Source: JBGPTK01 sp963797765 (GTDB lineage Bacteria > Acidobacteriota > Terriglobia > Acidiferrales > UBA7541). From it: 64,000 bases of DNA. Positions 54,673 to 64,000 of the stretch are shown here, in pieces. How positions within the stretch are numbered: the stretch's first letter is position 1; the number at the start of each line of letters is the position of its first letter. The notes beneath the pieces are model-generated. The model searched no databases and was not told the origin of the DNA. It saw only the letters and a list, made by a program, of their open reading frames with translations. The position numbers and the translations under genes are program-made. The stretch covers positions 628,910 to 692,909 of the forward strand of contig CAWCQU010000004.1 of the NCBI GenBank assembly GCA_963797765.1. Direction: 5' to 3'.

Positions 54673-55311
54673 ATGCAATCCGCTAAAGAAATGAGCGCCT
54701 ATCGCCGATGGGGCAAACGCGGCTTGGATTTGCTTGCGCTGCTCGTTGTCACGCCGTTCGTGCTGCCAGTGGCGATGGTTGTAGCGCTCGCGGTGAGGCT
54801 CCAAATGGGCCGCCCCGTGTTTTTCCGTCAAGTGCGTCCTGGATATAAGGCCATGCCCTTCACACTTCTAAAGTTTCGAACCATGAATTCGGCAGGTGAT
54901 GCACAGGGCAGTCTTCTCTCTGACGAAAAGAGGCTCACGAAGTTAGGAGAGTTCTTGCGGCGCTTCAGCCTGGATGAAATCCCACAGCTTTGGAACGTAC
55001 TCAAAGGAGAGATGAGTCTGGTCGGGCCGAGACCGCTCCTTTCGCAATATCTGGGCCGCTATACACCAGAGCAAGCGCGGCGGCACGAAGTGAAGCCCGG
55101 AGTGACCGGCTGGGCTCAGGTCAACGGTAGAAACACGCTCAGTTGGGAGCAGAGATTCCAACTGGACGTTTGGTATGTGGATCACTGGAGCCTTTGGATT
55201 GATCTAAAGATTATTGTGAAGACGATTCGAAAAGTCTGGATGCGGGAAGGCATCTCAGGAAGCGGACATGCCACGATGCCGGAATTCCTCGGCAGCAATC
55301 AGCCGAGATGA
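54673..55311 (+). CDS. Monotopic phosphoglycosyl transferase (PglC/WcaJ C-terminal type)
   Basis: About 212 aa, the short PglC-like form. The re-entrant membrane helix is RGLDLLALLVVTPFVLPVAM, followed by GRPVFFRQVRPGYKAMPFTL, LKFRTMNSAGDAQG, and the catalytic Asp-Glu in FSLDEIPQLWNVLKGEMSLV with GPRPLLSQY. It transfers a sugar-1-phosphate from UDP-sugar to undecaprenyl phosphate and so starts the repeat unit. The sugar is probably the diacetamido sugar made by the next three genes. The frame is open from 54571, but ATG 54673 (MQSAKEMSAYRRWGKRGLD) suits the family. The stop overlaps the next ATG by four bases. Confidence 0.9.
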   Translation: MQSAKEMSAYRRWGKRGLDLLALLVVTPFVLPVAMVVALAVRLQMGRPVFFRQVRPGYKAMPFTLLKFRTMNSAGDAQGSLLSDEKRLTKLGEFLRRFSLDEIPQLWNVLKGEMSLVGPRPLLSQYLGRYTPEQARRHEVKPGVTGWAQVNGRNTLSWEQRFQLDVWYVDHWSLWIDLKIIVKTIRKVWMREGISGSGHATMPEFLGSNQPR

Positions 55312-55955
55312 TGGAGAAAGTGCTCGTTTACGGGGCGGGTGGGCATGGGAAGGTTGTCGCAGACATTTTGTTGGCCTGCAAAGACCTGCGTTTGGCAGGT
55401 TTCGTGGACGATAGACCTGAATTGCAATCGACAAGTGTTCTGGGGCTCCCGGTCCTTGGCGATGGACACTGGCTGCAACAGGAAGCTGGAAAAATGCGTC
55501 TGGCAGTCGCCCTTGGCGTTGGGGATAACTGTGCGCGTCAACGGGTTGCCGAGAAGTGCTTGGCCTGGGGCATGGAACTAGTCACGCTTGTACATCCATC
55601 GGCAAATGTTTCCGAATCAGCGCAACTGGGCGCTGGAACCGTGGTAATGGCGCAAGCCGTCATCAACCCCGATGCCGTATCCGCAAATGGCGTGATTGTG
55701 AATACAGCGGCTGTAGTCGAGCACGACGTTATGATCCAAGAATATGCCCACGTTTGTCCGAACGCGACAATGGGGGGGGCATCACGACTTGGTAAATTCT
55801 CTCAACTCGGAATCGGGGCAGTGGTTATTCAATCTGTGCACGTCGGGAGCTATACGATTGTCGGAGCAGGCGCCGTCGTCGTTCGAAACATCCCGGATGG
55901 AGTGATTGCCTTTGGCGTACCTGCACAAGTTCATCGAACTCTCGAAGCTAGTTAG
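55308..55955 (+). CDS. Sugar N-acetyltransferase, NeuD/PglD family
   Basis: About 215 aa. The N-terminal domain EKVLVYGAGGHGKVVADILL binds the UDP-amino sugar, then GFVDDRPELQSTSVLG and MRLAVALGVGDNCARQRVAE. The C-terminal left-handed beta-helix consists of hexapeptide repeats: HPSANVSESAQLGAGTVVMA, QAVINPDAVSANGVIVNTAA, VVEHDVMIQEYAHVCPNATM and IVGAGAVVVRNIPDGVIAFG. The catalytic His corresponds to that in VVEHDV. PglD acetylates the 4-amino group formed by PglE. Gene order PglC-D-E-F-like supports this. A second possibility is serine acetyltransferase-like NeuD. Confidence 0.88.
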   Translation: MMEKVLVYGAGGHGKVVADILLACKDLRLAGFVDDRPELQSTSVLGLPVLGDGHWLQQEAGKMRLAVALGVGDNCARQRVAEKCLAWGMELVTLVHPSANVSESAQLGAGTVVMAQAVINPDAVSANGVIVNTAAVVEHDVMIQEYAHVCPNATMGGASRLGKFSQLGIGAVVIQSVHVGSYTIVGAGAVVVRNIPDGVIAFGVPAQVHRTLEAS

Positions 55956-55985
55956 ATCCAAACAACTTTCCACAAGCGTGTCACT

Positions 55986-57278
55986 ATGAACAACAACACA
56001 TTGGAAGAAACGCTCGCCGCAAGCGGGGGAGACCCCGTCCGAAAGACTCCCTTTGCTCCCTGGCCGCAATTTGAGCCGGACGAGATAGCTGCCGCCACTC
56101 GCGTGCTCCAGTCCGGTAAGGTAAATTATTGGACTGGCGAAGAGGGCCGGCGGTTCGAAGCGGAATTTGCGGTGCAAGCGGGCTGCCAGTACGGCGTCGC
56201 GGTGGCCAACGGCACAGCCGCTCTGGAATTGGCGCTTCATGTCCTCGGAATCGGGACGGGCGACGAAGTAATCGTACCGAGCAGGACCTTTATTGCCTCG
56301 GCCAGTTGCGTGGTTATGCGCGGCGCGAAGCCGGTTGTCGCCGATGTCGATCCGGAGAGCCAAAACATTACGGCTGAAACCATCCTACCCCGGCTGACAA
56401 CTCGAACCAGAGCCATTCTCGCGGTACACCTGGCCGGCTGGCCTTGTGAAATGGATCCGATCAATGCACTGGCCGACGAACGGGGATTAAAGGTGATCGA
56501 GGATTGCGCGCAATGTCACGGCGCCACGTACAAGGGGCGGCCGGTCGGGTCTCTTGGCGATGTAGGTGCCTTCTCCTTTTGTCAAGACAAGATCATGACC
56601 ACCGGTGGGGAAGGCGGCATGCTGACGACGAATGAGGAGGCCATCTGGAAGCAGGCCTGGAGCTATAAGGATCATGGCAAGAATTACGACGCCGTCTACA
56701 ATCGCCAACATCCACCCGGCTTTCCGTGGCTCCATGAATCGTTTGGGACCAACTGGCGCCTCACGGAATTTCAGTCAGCACTCGGCCGCGCCCTGCTGAG
56801 AAAACTTCCCCGGATGGTGGAAATCCGGCGCAGGAACGCTGCGATCCTTACGCAAGGGTTTGTTCAGCATGACGCTCTGCGAGTGCCTCAGCCTCCAAGC
56901 CACATCGGCCATTCCTACTACAAGTTTGGCGCCTTCATTCGCCCTGATAAACTTCGCTCGGAATGGAGCAGGGACCGGATTCTCTCTGCGATTGTTGCCG
57001 AAGGCATACCCTGCTTCATAGGAAGCTGCAGCGAGATCTATCTCGAAAAGGCATTCACCCCGGAAATTCGTCCGGCGGATCGTTTCAGAGTGGCCAAGGA
57101 ACTGGGTGAGACCAGCCTGATGTTCCTGGTTCATCCCACGCTATCACAATCCGATATGCACGATACTTGCCGGGCTGTCGCCAAGGTGTTGGATGCCGCT
57201 TCCTCCAGCGGGCAACATACGCAAGTTGAGCAAGACGCAAGTTTTCTGAACGAGAGCGCCAGAACGATGGGCGGCTGA
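55986..57278 (+). CDS. DegT/DnrJ/EryC1/StrS aminotransferase, PglE-like
   Basis: About 430 aa, somewhat longer than PglE (about 390). PLP fold landmarks: VLQSGKVNYWTGEEGRRFEA, VANGTAALELALHVLGIGTG, DEVIVPSRTFIASASCVVMR, VIEDCAQCHGATYKGRPVGS and GAFSFCQDKIMTTGGEGGML, where the Lys after QD is the PLP-binding residue. LTEFQSALGRALLRKLPRM and the C-terminal PCFIGSCSEIYLEKAFTPE complete the fold. It would add an amino group at C4 of the 4-keto sugar made by the PglF-like enzyme. It lies 30 bases after the acetyltransferase gene. A long C-terminal tail rich in Ser/Gln is not part of the known fold. Confidence 0.89.
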   Translation: MNNNTLEETLAASGGDPVRKTPFAPWPQFEPDEIAAATRVLQSGKVNYWTGEEGRRFEAEFAVQAGCQYGVAVANGTAALELALHVLGIGTGDEVIVPSRTFIASASCVVMRGAKPVVADVDPESQNITAETILPRLTTRTRAILAVHLAGWPCEMDPINALADERGLKVIEDCAQCHGATYKGRPVGSLGDVGAFSFCQDKIMTTGGEGGMLTTNEEAIWKQAWSYKDHGKNYDAVYNRQHPPGFPWLHESFGTNWRLTEFQSALGRALLRKLPRMVEIRRRNAAILTQGFVQHDALRVPQPPSHIGHSYYKFGAFIRPDKLRSEWSRDRILSAIVAEGIPCFIGSCSEIYLEKAFTPEIRPADRFRVAKELGETSLMFLVHPTLSQSDMHDTCRAVAKVLDAASSSGQHTQVEQDASFLNESARTMGG

Positions 57279-57333
57279 GAATTTATTCGAGTTATTTTCC
57301 CGCAAAATAATCCAGCAACTAAGTAGGATATTA

Positions 57334-59253
57334 ATGTCTGCATCGCCGAATTTCACTCATATTTTTCCGCAAATGTTATTGCGATACCGGTCTTGGTGTA
57401 TTGCTATTTTTCAGGCCGGGCTCGTTTTTTGCTCGCTGCTGCTTGCGTGGTGGCTGCGGTTCGATTTTGGCTTACCCTACCGGACGATCTTGTTTGCCGT
57501 GGCGCCGATGCTGGTGGCCATTCGAATTGCAACGCTGATCTACTTCGGTTTGCTGCGCGGGTGGTGGAAATATGCCGGCGTGCGGGACGGGCTGGACATC
57601 ATGAAGGCGGTAGCGTCCGGTTCCCTGGTTTTCTGGGTGATCATGAAGCTCGTCCTGCGCGTGACTTCCTTTCCCCGCTCCATCTATCTCCTGGAAGCAT
57701 TTATAACCACCGCCCTTTTGGTCGGCGTGCGGTTGCTGTGCCGCATTTTTGCCGAGTCTGTGCGGGAAAGCATCCCTGCCGGGAAAAGAGTGATTTTGAT
57801 CGGAGCGGGTTCCGCAGCGCAGACGATTTTGAGAGAAATCCGACGGGCCAACAGCGGCTATGTAGTTGCCGGCTGCTTGGATGACGATGTATCGAAGCGC
57901 GGCGTGCGGATTCACGACGTTCTTGTTCTAGGCACTGTGGATCAATTGCCCGAAGTTCTGCAGTGCGAACCGGCGGAGGAAGTACTCATCGCTGTGCCTT
58001 CAGCTACCAACGCACAGATGCGAAGGTTCATCGAGACTTGCAACCGCGCAAAAGTAAAGTGCCGTACCGTTCCGGCACTAAAGGACATCATCGCTGGGCA
58101 GGTCACCGTCAGTCAACTTCGTGAGGTCAGCCTCGAAGATCTGCTCGGCCGCGATCCGGCTCAGATCGATCTGGATACCGTGCACCGAGAGATCGAGGGG
58201 AGGGTGGTGCTGGTTACGGGAGCAGCAGGTTCTATTGGTTCGGAATTGTGCCGTCAAATCTTGAACTACAGTCCCGCAGGGCTCGTTTGCCTGGACCAGA
58301 ATGAAACGGGGCTGTTCTACCTGGAACAGGATCTCCGCCGCCGGAATGCAACCGCGCAATTGACTTTCAGTGTATGCGATGTGAGTGATACGGAGAGCAT
58401 GGCTGGATTTCTGTCTCAATGCAGGCCGGAAATTATCTTCCATGCTGCCGCCTACAAGCATGTGCCCATGATGGAGTCCAACGTCCGGGAAGCAATCCGG
58501 AACAATGTGTTGAGCCTGCCAGCGCTTCTGGACCTGGCCGAGGAGGTTGGCTGCAACAGTTTTGTTCTAATCTCCTCGGACAAAGCAGTGAATCCGACCA
58601 ACATCATGGGGGCGACAAAGCGGGTCTGTGAACTGATCGTCGCATCGCGCCCCGCGAAAGGGATGCGCTCCGTTTCCGTCCGTTTTGGCAATGTGCTGGG
58701 TTCCAACGGCAGCGTCGTCCCCGTGTTGCAGCAACAACTGGAGAGAAATCAAGCGCTGACGATCACACACCCGGACATTGAGCGTTTTTTCATGACGACG
58801 AGTGAGGCGGTTGCCCTGGTATTGCAGGGTTTCGTGATCGGATCGCACGCCGACATACTGGTTCTGGATATGGGCGAGCCCATCCGCATTGTGGACCTGG
58901 CTCGCACGCTGATCCGCCTAACCGGCAAATCCGAACACGAAGTCGAGATCCAGTTCACGGGTTTGCGCGAAGGGGAAAAACTCAGAGAGGAGCTCTTTTA
59001 CGAATATGAAGCGGTGATTCCCACGTCGTGCAACAAGATCACGCGAACCAATGGATCGCTGCGGAATTGGACGGGTTTGTGCCGCCAGTTGGATGAACTC
59101 CGCACGTCATTTACGGTCGACGGTGCGGCGCCTATCCGCGCCAAGATTAAGGAAATCGTTCCCGAGTACACATTTCCTGACAACCAGAAGGGACGAGATG
59201 AAGATGAATCGCTTGCAGCGCGCCACTTCCGAACGGCCGCTGGGCACGATTAA
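57334..59253 (+). CDS. Membrane-bound nucleotide-sugar 4,6-dehydratase (PglF/WbpM/CapD-like)
   Basis: About 639 aa, full length for the large membrane form. Four N-terminal helices (for instance WCIAIFQAGLVFCSLLLAWW) are followed by a first Rossmann domain, KRVILIGAGSAAQTILREIR, and the linker DLLGRDPAQIDLDTVHREIE. The catalytic SDR domain begins VVLVTGAAGSIGSELCRQIL and has HAAAYKHVPMMESNVREAIR, LISSDKAVNPTNIMGATKRV and VSVRFGNVLGSNGSVVPVLQ. The usual SxYxK is modified to SSDKAVNPTNIMGATK, as in PglF and WbpM, where Met or Lys positions replace Tyr. It dehydrates UDP-GlcNAc at C4,6. It is the last gene of the exopolysaccharide locus. Confidence 0.92.
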   Translation: MSASPNFTHIFPQMLLRYRSWCIAIFQAGLVFCSLLLAWWLRFDFGLPYRTILFAVAPMLVAIRIATLIYFGLLRGWWKYAGVRDGLDIMKAVASGSLVFWVIMKLVLRVTSFPRSIYLLEAFITTALLVGVRLLCRIFAESVRESIPAGKRVILIGAGSAAQTILREIRRANSGYVVAGCLDDDVSKRGVRIHDVLVLGTVDQLPEVLQCEPAEEVLIAVPSATNAQMRRFIETCNRAKVKCRTVPALKDIIAGQVTVSQLREVSLEDLLGRDPAQIDLDTVHREIEGRVVLVTGAAGSIGSELCRQILNYSPAGLVCLDQNETGLFYLEQDLRRRNATAQLTFSVCDVSDTESMAGFLSQCRPEIIFHAAAYKHVPMMESNVREAIRNNVLSLPALLDLAEEVGCNSFVLISSDKAVNPTNIMGATKRVCELIVASRPAKGMRSVSVRFGNVLGSNGSVVPVLQQQLERNQALTITHPDIERFFMTTSEAVALVLQGFVIGSHADILVLDMGEPIRIVDLARTLIRLTGKSEHEVEIQFTGLREGEKLREELFYEYEAVIPTSCNKITRTNGSLRNWTGLCRQLDELRTSFTVDGAAPIRAKIKEIVPEYTFPDNQKGRDEDESLAARHFRTAAGHD

Positions 59254-59922
59254 CTTCTTTTAACAAATCAGTCGCAGTAGCCTACTGAAATATTCTTCTG
59301 CTCCACTCGACATGAAATTCCGCGTAAGTGAACCGGCCAGCTCCGGATTTGGCACCCGCTGAGAATTCCGCGCAGATCATCTCCGGGCATAATCCCCCTG
59401 ATGTGTCCGTTCTCAGCATCCGCGCGGTGGTTTCGTGATCCGGTCCGATGGCCGGCGCTCGGCAATTCTACGTCTTGAATTAGAGCATTCCCCACCGTTC
59501 CCTCTCTTGCCCGGCCTGTTTCTCTCCCGACTTCCTGTCTAAATTTTCCCTTCGGCGACTCTGGGCTTTGTGTATTCATGCCGACGATAGCAGTTCATCC
59601 TTTAGCCGAACAGCTCACTGGAAAGGCAATCCTCTCACAAGCAACGCGCCGATTATGTACAACGGGAGTGCTGCCGGTGGGCGCAGCGCCGCACTCGGAT
59701 TGCTTCGCCCCACCGCCGCACCTTTAATCAGCGGCCGAATCAAGGCATTCGGTCTCAAATTCAAACCCCTCCACGACACTGGCATGGGCCACGGCAGTGG
59801 AATGAGTGGGGGGTTAGGCTTGAATTTGGGAAGAGAACATTTTCGGGCTGATCAGGAGATTCCGCAAGAATCGAAAGTGACCTTGGAATTTCAGAACAAG
59901 GACTTCTGCAATTTGAGAAGAG
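59254..59922. other. Intergenic region, no gene recognised
   Basis: About 670 bases between the convergent epimerase/dehydratase and kinase genes. A frame of 120 codons (59568-59930, plus strand) is open but shows no known domain and overlaps the kinase end, so I do not call it. Terminators for both neighbours must lie here; I saw no strong hairpin. Confidence 0.4.
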
Positions 59923-62908
59923 CTATTTGAGCTTGGCGTACTCGGACTTGGCACTGACGAGAATTGGAATATCAGAATCGGCGTCTTTCCACTGAGTGAA
60001 GAAATCATTGTAGGAGGCGCGGGCCTTGGCGGTGTCGCCCTGGAGTGCATACGCGCGACCGAGGCCGAGTTGCGCCAGCGCGCCAAGAGGGAAGTTCAGC
60101 ACGACTACCTCGGTGGTCGAGAAATTTCTGAAACTCGGTGGCCGCGGCAGCCCCATTGTGGGCCGCTAGCTGTGCTTGGCCACGAATGTAAACAGGATAC
60201 ATGGTTCCCACCTGCCATTGGGACGGCACTCCCAGTTCGTACGGCGCAGCCGCTTCGAGAATCATCACAGCCTGGGCGGAATTGTTGGCATTCAGTTCCA
60301 TTGCCGCGTGAATGGTTGGTAGCCAATAAATCTTCAGCATCGTATCCGACGGGTAGGTCTTTTCCAGTTCTTCCACGATTGCCTTCGCGCGAGCGGATTC
60401 ACCGATTCGCGCCAGCGTCAGGGCGGCAAACAGTCTTACGTCACGGCCCGGAGCCAGAGCCAGTGCCGCTGCAACACCTTGCTTCGCGGCGGCTGTGTTG
60501 CCGAACTCCGCTTCCCGCAAAGCAGCGTTTACCTGCCAGAGCGCGGCCGTTTCTTTCGAGTCGTCACGCACTGCCGAATCCACTGCGCGTCGCGAGAAGT
60601 CCCGGGCTTTCACCAGCCGTCCGTAGTAGGCCTCCGTGTCGGATTGAAACGTGAGCAATTGGTCTTCACTTCCGGGCTTCCCTGCAGCCCACGCCACTTG
60701 TCTCTCCATTTCCGGTGCATCGCCTTTGAGAAAGGCGAGTTGATAGATTGTCCAGTGGAGTATGTCGCCATCGAGCTTGCGCTCTTCAGCCTGCTCAATC
60801 GCTTTTTTCGCGTCGTTCGGTCGGTTGAGTGGAATGTAGATTCCTGCGAGGTTGGTATAACCAATTACAGCGTTTGGTTCCAATCGAACGGACTCTTGCG
60901 TTTCTGCCAAAGCTTTCTCGTACTGTCCAAGTTCGACGTAAATGGCCCCTAAGTTGGCGGGAGGCACCAAATCCTGCGGATAGCTCTTGGCCCACAGTTC
61001 GTAGACTTGAATCGCCTGCTCTAACTCCCCGGTGACAGACGTGTAGTACAAAGAAGCGATTCGGTATTTTTCATGTTCACTGACACGGTCGCGGAGTGCG
61101 TAAGCTTTCTTGATATTCTCCGCAGCCAGACTGGCCTGCCCCAGATTGCCGTATTGGACTCCGAGACCGGCGTAGGCTGCTGCGAAATTCGGGTCGAGTT
61201 CGAGAGCGCGTTTCATGAACGGAATCGCCGCGGAGTCTCCTTTTGTGCGGCTGGTGGTTATCCCCATGCTGTATGCCTTCAGGGCTTCGAGGGACGGTGT
61301 GGTAGCTTCGACGGGCACATCGAATTTCTGGATCGAGGCAAGCGATTCGCCAAGTTTGCCCCGCAGGCTAGCTGCTGCCTTACTCAGTGCTCTCAGCACT
61401 TCCTGCTTCGTCGCAGCTTCCTCCTGTTCCTTGGCGAGCGTATCCCCACTGCTGCAACCGACCGCATCGATGCCAATCACGTATTGACCGCCCAGGTTGG
61501 AAATCGAACCCAGGAGAATCGCCTTGCTGCCGGTCCGCACGCAGAGTTCAGCCGCCACATCGCGGGTGATGCGGTCGCTGGGTTGGCGGCCCATCAGGTG
61601 CATCGTTTCACTCACCTTGCGGTCGGAGAGAATGTTGAGAAAGGGAGATTGGCCAAGCTGAACAGCGAGCGCCTGCTTCAAGGCACCGTCGAAGACGGGA
61701 TCCCCGGTGGTGTTGTCGAAATCAGCCAGAACGATAGTGTCCTTCTCGGTCAGCGTCGCGGCTGAACGCGAACGGAAGTAGAGACCAGCAGCGACGAGTG
61801 CGGCGATCACAACCACGACAGCCGGAACCAGAATCTTCCAGAGTTTCTTGCCGGTGCCGGGAACTCCGGCCGCCTTTACGGCGCTCGATGAGGCAGCCGG
61901 AACAGACGCAGGGGAGGAACCGGACGCTGGCGACGGCCGTTGGGCGACAGTTTGAGAGCCTGTATCTTGTGCTGCCGCCGTTGAGCCGGAGCCCGCTGCT
62001 GCCATTCGTCCGGTATCCGTGTCACGCTTCAGACGCTGCAGTTCCGCGCGCATGTCGTTGGCGTGCTGGTAACGCAGATTGCGGTCTTTCTCGAGCGACC
62101 TATTGATGATGTCTTCGAGCTTCGGCGGTATGTCCGGGTTCAGCCGCACCGGCGCCACCGGGGTACGATTCAGAATTCCCTCGGTAATGACACCCGAACT
62201 TTCTCCCCGAAACGGCAACGTTCCTGTAGCCATCTCGTAGAGCACTGCTCCGAAGGAAAACAAATCAGTGCGCGCGTCCAGTTCCTTGGCTCGCACTTGT
62301 TCCGGAGACATGTAGGCCACCGTGCCCACAGCTGTGCCCGGACTGGTCAAGTGCTCTGCATTCACTCCCCTCATCGCATCTTCGGTTCGCGTGGCTTCAT
62401 TCTGTCCACTCGCGCCCGAGATCGTGACCTTGGCCAGACCGAAGTCCAGGATCTTGGCATGTCCACGCTTGGTCACAAAAATGTTGGCAGGCTTGATGTC
62501 GCGATGAACGATGCCTTCGGCGTGGGCGGCATCGAGAGCGTCTGCAATCTCGATGGCCAGGTTTAGCAGAGTCTCTGTTTCCACAGGACGGTCGCCGATG
62601 AAGTGCTTCAGAGTTTGGCCGTCCAGGAATTCCATAGCGATATAGGCGCGGCCATTTTCATCGCCAATGTCGTAAATTGTGCAGATGTTCGGATGGTTGA
62701 GTGCCGAAGCAGCCTCGGCCTCGCGCCGGAAACGTTCGAGAGCCTGAGGGTCGCGCGCGAATTCTTCCGGAAGGAATTTCAGACCGACGGCACGATGCAA
62801 TCGAGTATCTTCGGCCTTGTAGACCACACCCATCCCGCCTCCACCGAGCCTATCGAGAATGCGGTAGTGGGAGATGGTCCGGCCGATCAACGACAGCGAG
62901 TCCGGCAT
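59923..62908 (-). CDS. Serine/threonine protein kinase with TPR repeats, one frame break near the C-terminus
   Basis: About 994 aa when joined. The kinase domain (about 12-280) has the Gly-rich loop ILDRLGGGGMGVVYKAEDTR, catalytic HRDIKPANIF, DFG in ILDFGLAKVT and MSPEQVRAKELDARTDLFSF; all key residues are present. A linker of Ala/Ser/Pro follows, then a membrane helix WKILVPAVVVVIAALVAAG. The remaining 600 aa form TPR-like helix pairs, including AIPFMKRALELDPNFAAAYA, VYELWAKSYPQDLVPPANLG and ALAETQESVRLEPNAVIGYT. The frame breaks near 60110 and continues LGALAQLGLGRAYALQGDTA, ending SEYAKLK at 59923. It is a typical acidobacterial sensor-like kinase with a large periplasmic TPR region; its substrate is unknown. 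Confidence 0.88.
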
Positions 62909-62969
62909 TTGGCGCTCATCTTAGGTTCTATAAGACATTGAGTCAACAAAGCCAGACTGCTTTGTAGCT

Positions 62970-63011
62970 GCAAAGTGAGAATGTCCGGTTTGTGCAAAGT
63001 AGAAATGTCCG
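62970..63011 (+). repeat. Tandem repeat at the left end of the insertion sequence
   Basis: gcaaagtgagaatgtccg (62970-62987) and gcaaagtagaaatgtccg (62994-63011) are near-identical, 24 bases apart start to start. Such repeats at IS ends are usually transposase binding sites. Confidence 0.65.
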
Positions 63012-63035
63012 CTTTTCTAGGGGCCGGGGGGCCCC

Positions 63036-64000
63036 ATGGACGAGGAGCGGATCGAATTGAGCGCGAGAGAGCGGGAGCGATTGAAGATTCTGCACGAAGT
63101 CGAGCAAGGGCATGTGCGGCAGATCGATGCCGCACACCGTCTGCGGCTGAGCGATCGCCAGGTGCGGCGCTTGCTGGGGCGTCTGCGCGAGGCGGGGGAT
63201 CGCGGGCTGGTGCATGGGCTGCGCGGACGTCCCTCGAACCGCAAGATTTCCGAGGACCTCGAGCAGCGCAGTCTGCGGCGATTGCGGCTACCGGCGTACC
63301 GGGGATTCGGCCCGACGCTGGCCGTCGAGCATCTGGCGCGGCACGGGCTGCGGGTGAGTCGGGAGACGCTGCGGAAGTGGATGAACGCCGCCGGACTGTG
63401 GCGCACACGCCGCCGGCACGTGAAGCCGGTGCATGTGTGGCGGCCGCGACGGTCCTCGTTCGGCGAACTGGTGATGATGGACAGCTCGCCGTTCCGCTGG
63501 CTGGAAGAGCGCGGCCCGGCCTGCCAGCTCGTTGCGCTGATCGATGACGCCAGCAGCCGGGTGTGGGGCCGCTTCGCGCTGCAGGATTCCAGCGAAGAAA
63601 AATCTGCGCACCCTGGGCGGCTGGCTGGAGCGTTACGGGCGGCCACTCGCTTTATATACCGATAAAAACGGCCTGTTTGTGACTTCCCGGCCGGTGCAGT
63701 GGCAAGAGCAGTTGCAGGATACTCCACCGCGCACGCAGTTCGGCCGCGCGCTAGGGAACTGGACATCGAGTGGATCGCGGCGCACTCTCCGCAAGCCAAA
63801 GGGCGCATCGAGCGGCTGTTCAAAACGCTGCAAGACCGGCTGGTGAAAGAAATGCGCGTGGCGGGCATCGCTACCCTCGAGGAGGCCAATCGCTTTTTGG
63901 AGATCACTTTCTGGCCGCAGTGGAACCAGCGCTTCACGGTCGAGCCCGCGCAGCGCAGTGATGCGCACCGCAGTTTGCAGCGCGAGCAGCGGCTGGAACA
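63036..64000 (+). CDS. Transposase, ISNCY-like with rve catalytic domain (partial, frame breaks)
   Basis: The N-terminal part (63036-63590) is intact: a helix-turn-helix DRQVRRLLGRLREAGDRGLV, the linker VHGLRGRPSNRKISEDLEQR, then LRVSRETLRKWMNAAGLW. The catalytic rve domain starts VMMDSSPFRWLEERGPACQL with the first Asp (DSS), and LIDDASSRVWGRFA the second. Frame breaks near 63595 and 63750 follow. Beyond, the expected catalytic segment reads DIEWIAAHSPQAKGRIERLF (the Glu in GRIER) and continues KTLQDRLVKEMRVAGIATLE past the window end. The DDE triad is therefore present once joined. It may be active or a decaying copy. Confidence 0.75.

Larger units (their letters stand above)
62970..64000 (+). 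mobile_element. Insertion sequence, left part (ISNCY-like), cut by the window edge
   Basis: Direct repeats at 62970-63011 are followed closely by a transposase gene. The right end is outside the window. The left end lies 60-70 bases upstream of the kinase start codon region, so the element may lie in the kinase promoter. The exact terminal inverted repeat could not be fixed from one end. Confidence 0.55.

Noticed and set aside
59568..59930. 120-codon plus-strand frame after the dehydratase
   Set aside because: No domain or ribosome site; its end overlaps the kinase C-terminus on the other strand.
1..64000. tRNA, rRNA or riboswitch
   Set aside because: I looked for conserved arms and motifs in all gaps and saw none I could support.

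Overview
The window looks like part of an Acidobacteriota chromosome. The best single indicator is a PadR repressor next to a MacB-type permease of the acidobacterial duplicated orphan permease (ADOP) kind. GC-rich codon use and many short GC-rich dispersed palindromic repeats agree with this. The organism has an outer membrane, since Wza-, Wzi- and Wzz-type exopolysaccharide export proteins are encoded. I see no rRNA, tRNA or CRISPR array.

Layout. 1-13.8 kb: housekeeping and envelope genes (metF-like end, GNAT, exported sulfurtransferase, ADOP/PadR, CpsB-type phosphatase, UDP-sugar dehydrogenase, PilZ, DUF3108, UDP-sugar epimerase, HAD phosphatase, DUF1015, STAS). 13.9-16.5 kb: a tiny cysteine-rich protein, a damaged secreted protein and about 1.1 kb of repeats without genes. 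16.8-21.25 kb: a compact five-gene operon of visibly lower GC: HTH regulator, DNA methyltransferase, a protein with two GHKL ATPase modules (MORC/Hsp90-like plus histidine kinase), a stand-alone receiver and a PIN-domain nuclease. This is the best candidate for an undescribed system, probably anti-phage or self/non-self sensing. 21.8-27.6 kb: mixed metabolic and transport genes, including a metallo-beta-lactamase/PilZ fusion. 27.8-31.2 kb: complete rmlABCD. 31.9-59.25 kb: a co-directional exopolysaccharide locus. It starts with two receiver-type regulators, then export (Wza, PAP2-Wzi fusion, Wzz), a NusG paralogue, flippase, EpsG-type polymerase, methyltransferase and glycosyltransferases, AsnB, a two-domain oxidoreductase, heparinase-like lyase, and a set resembling bacillosamine synthesis (PglC/D/E/F-like). 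59.9-64 kb: a Ser/Thr kinase with TPR-like repeats and the start of an insertion sequence.

How they fit together. The Rml enzymes make dTDP-L-rhamnose. The dehydrogenase/epimerase pair probably makes an N-acetylated uronic acid, and PglF/E/D-like enzymes a diacetamido sugar. PglC-like transferase would prime undecaprenyl phosphate, the glycosyltransferases extend the unit, the flippase and EpsG-type protein translocate and polymerise it, and Wzz/Wza/Wzi export and anchor it.

Caution. More than twenty single-base frame breaks occur in otherwise well-conserved genes, several at homopolymers, while 43-59 kb has none that I could see. I read most of these as consensus errors and describe affected genes as reconstructed across the break. 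GC statements are by eye; nothing was computed or searched.
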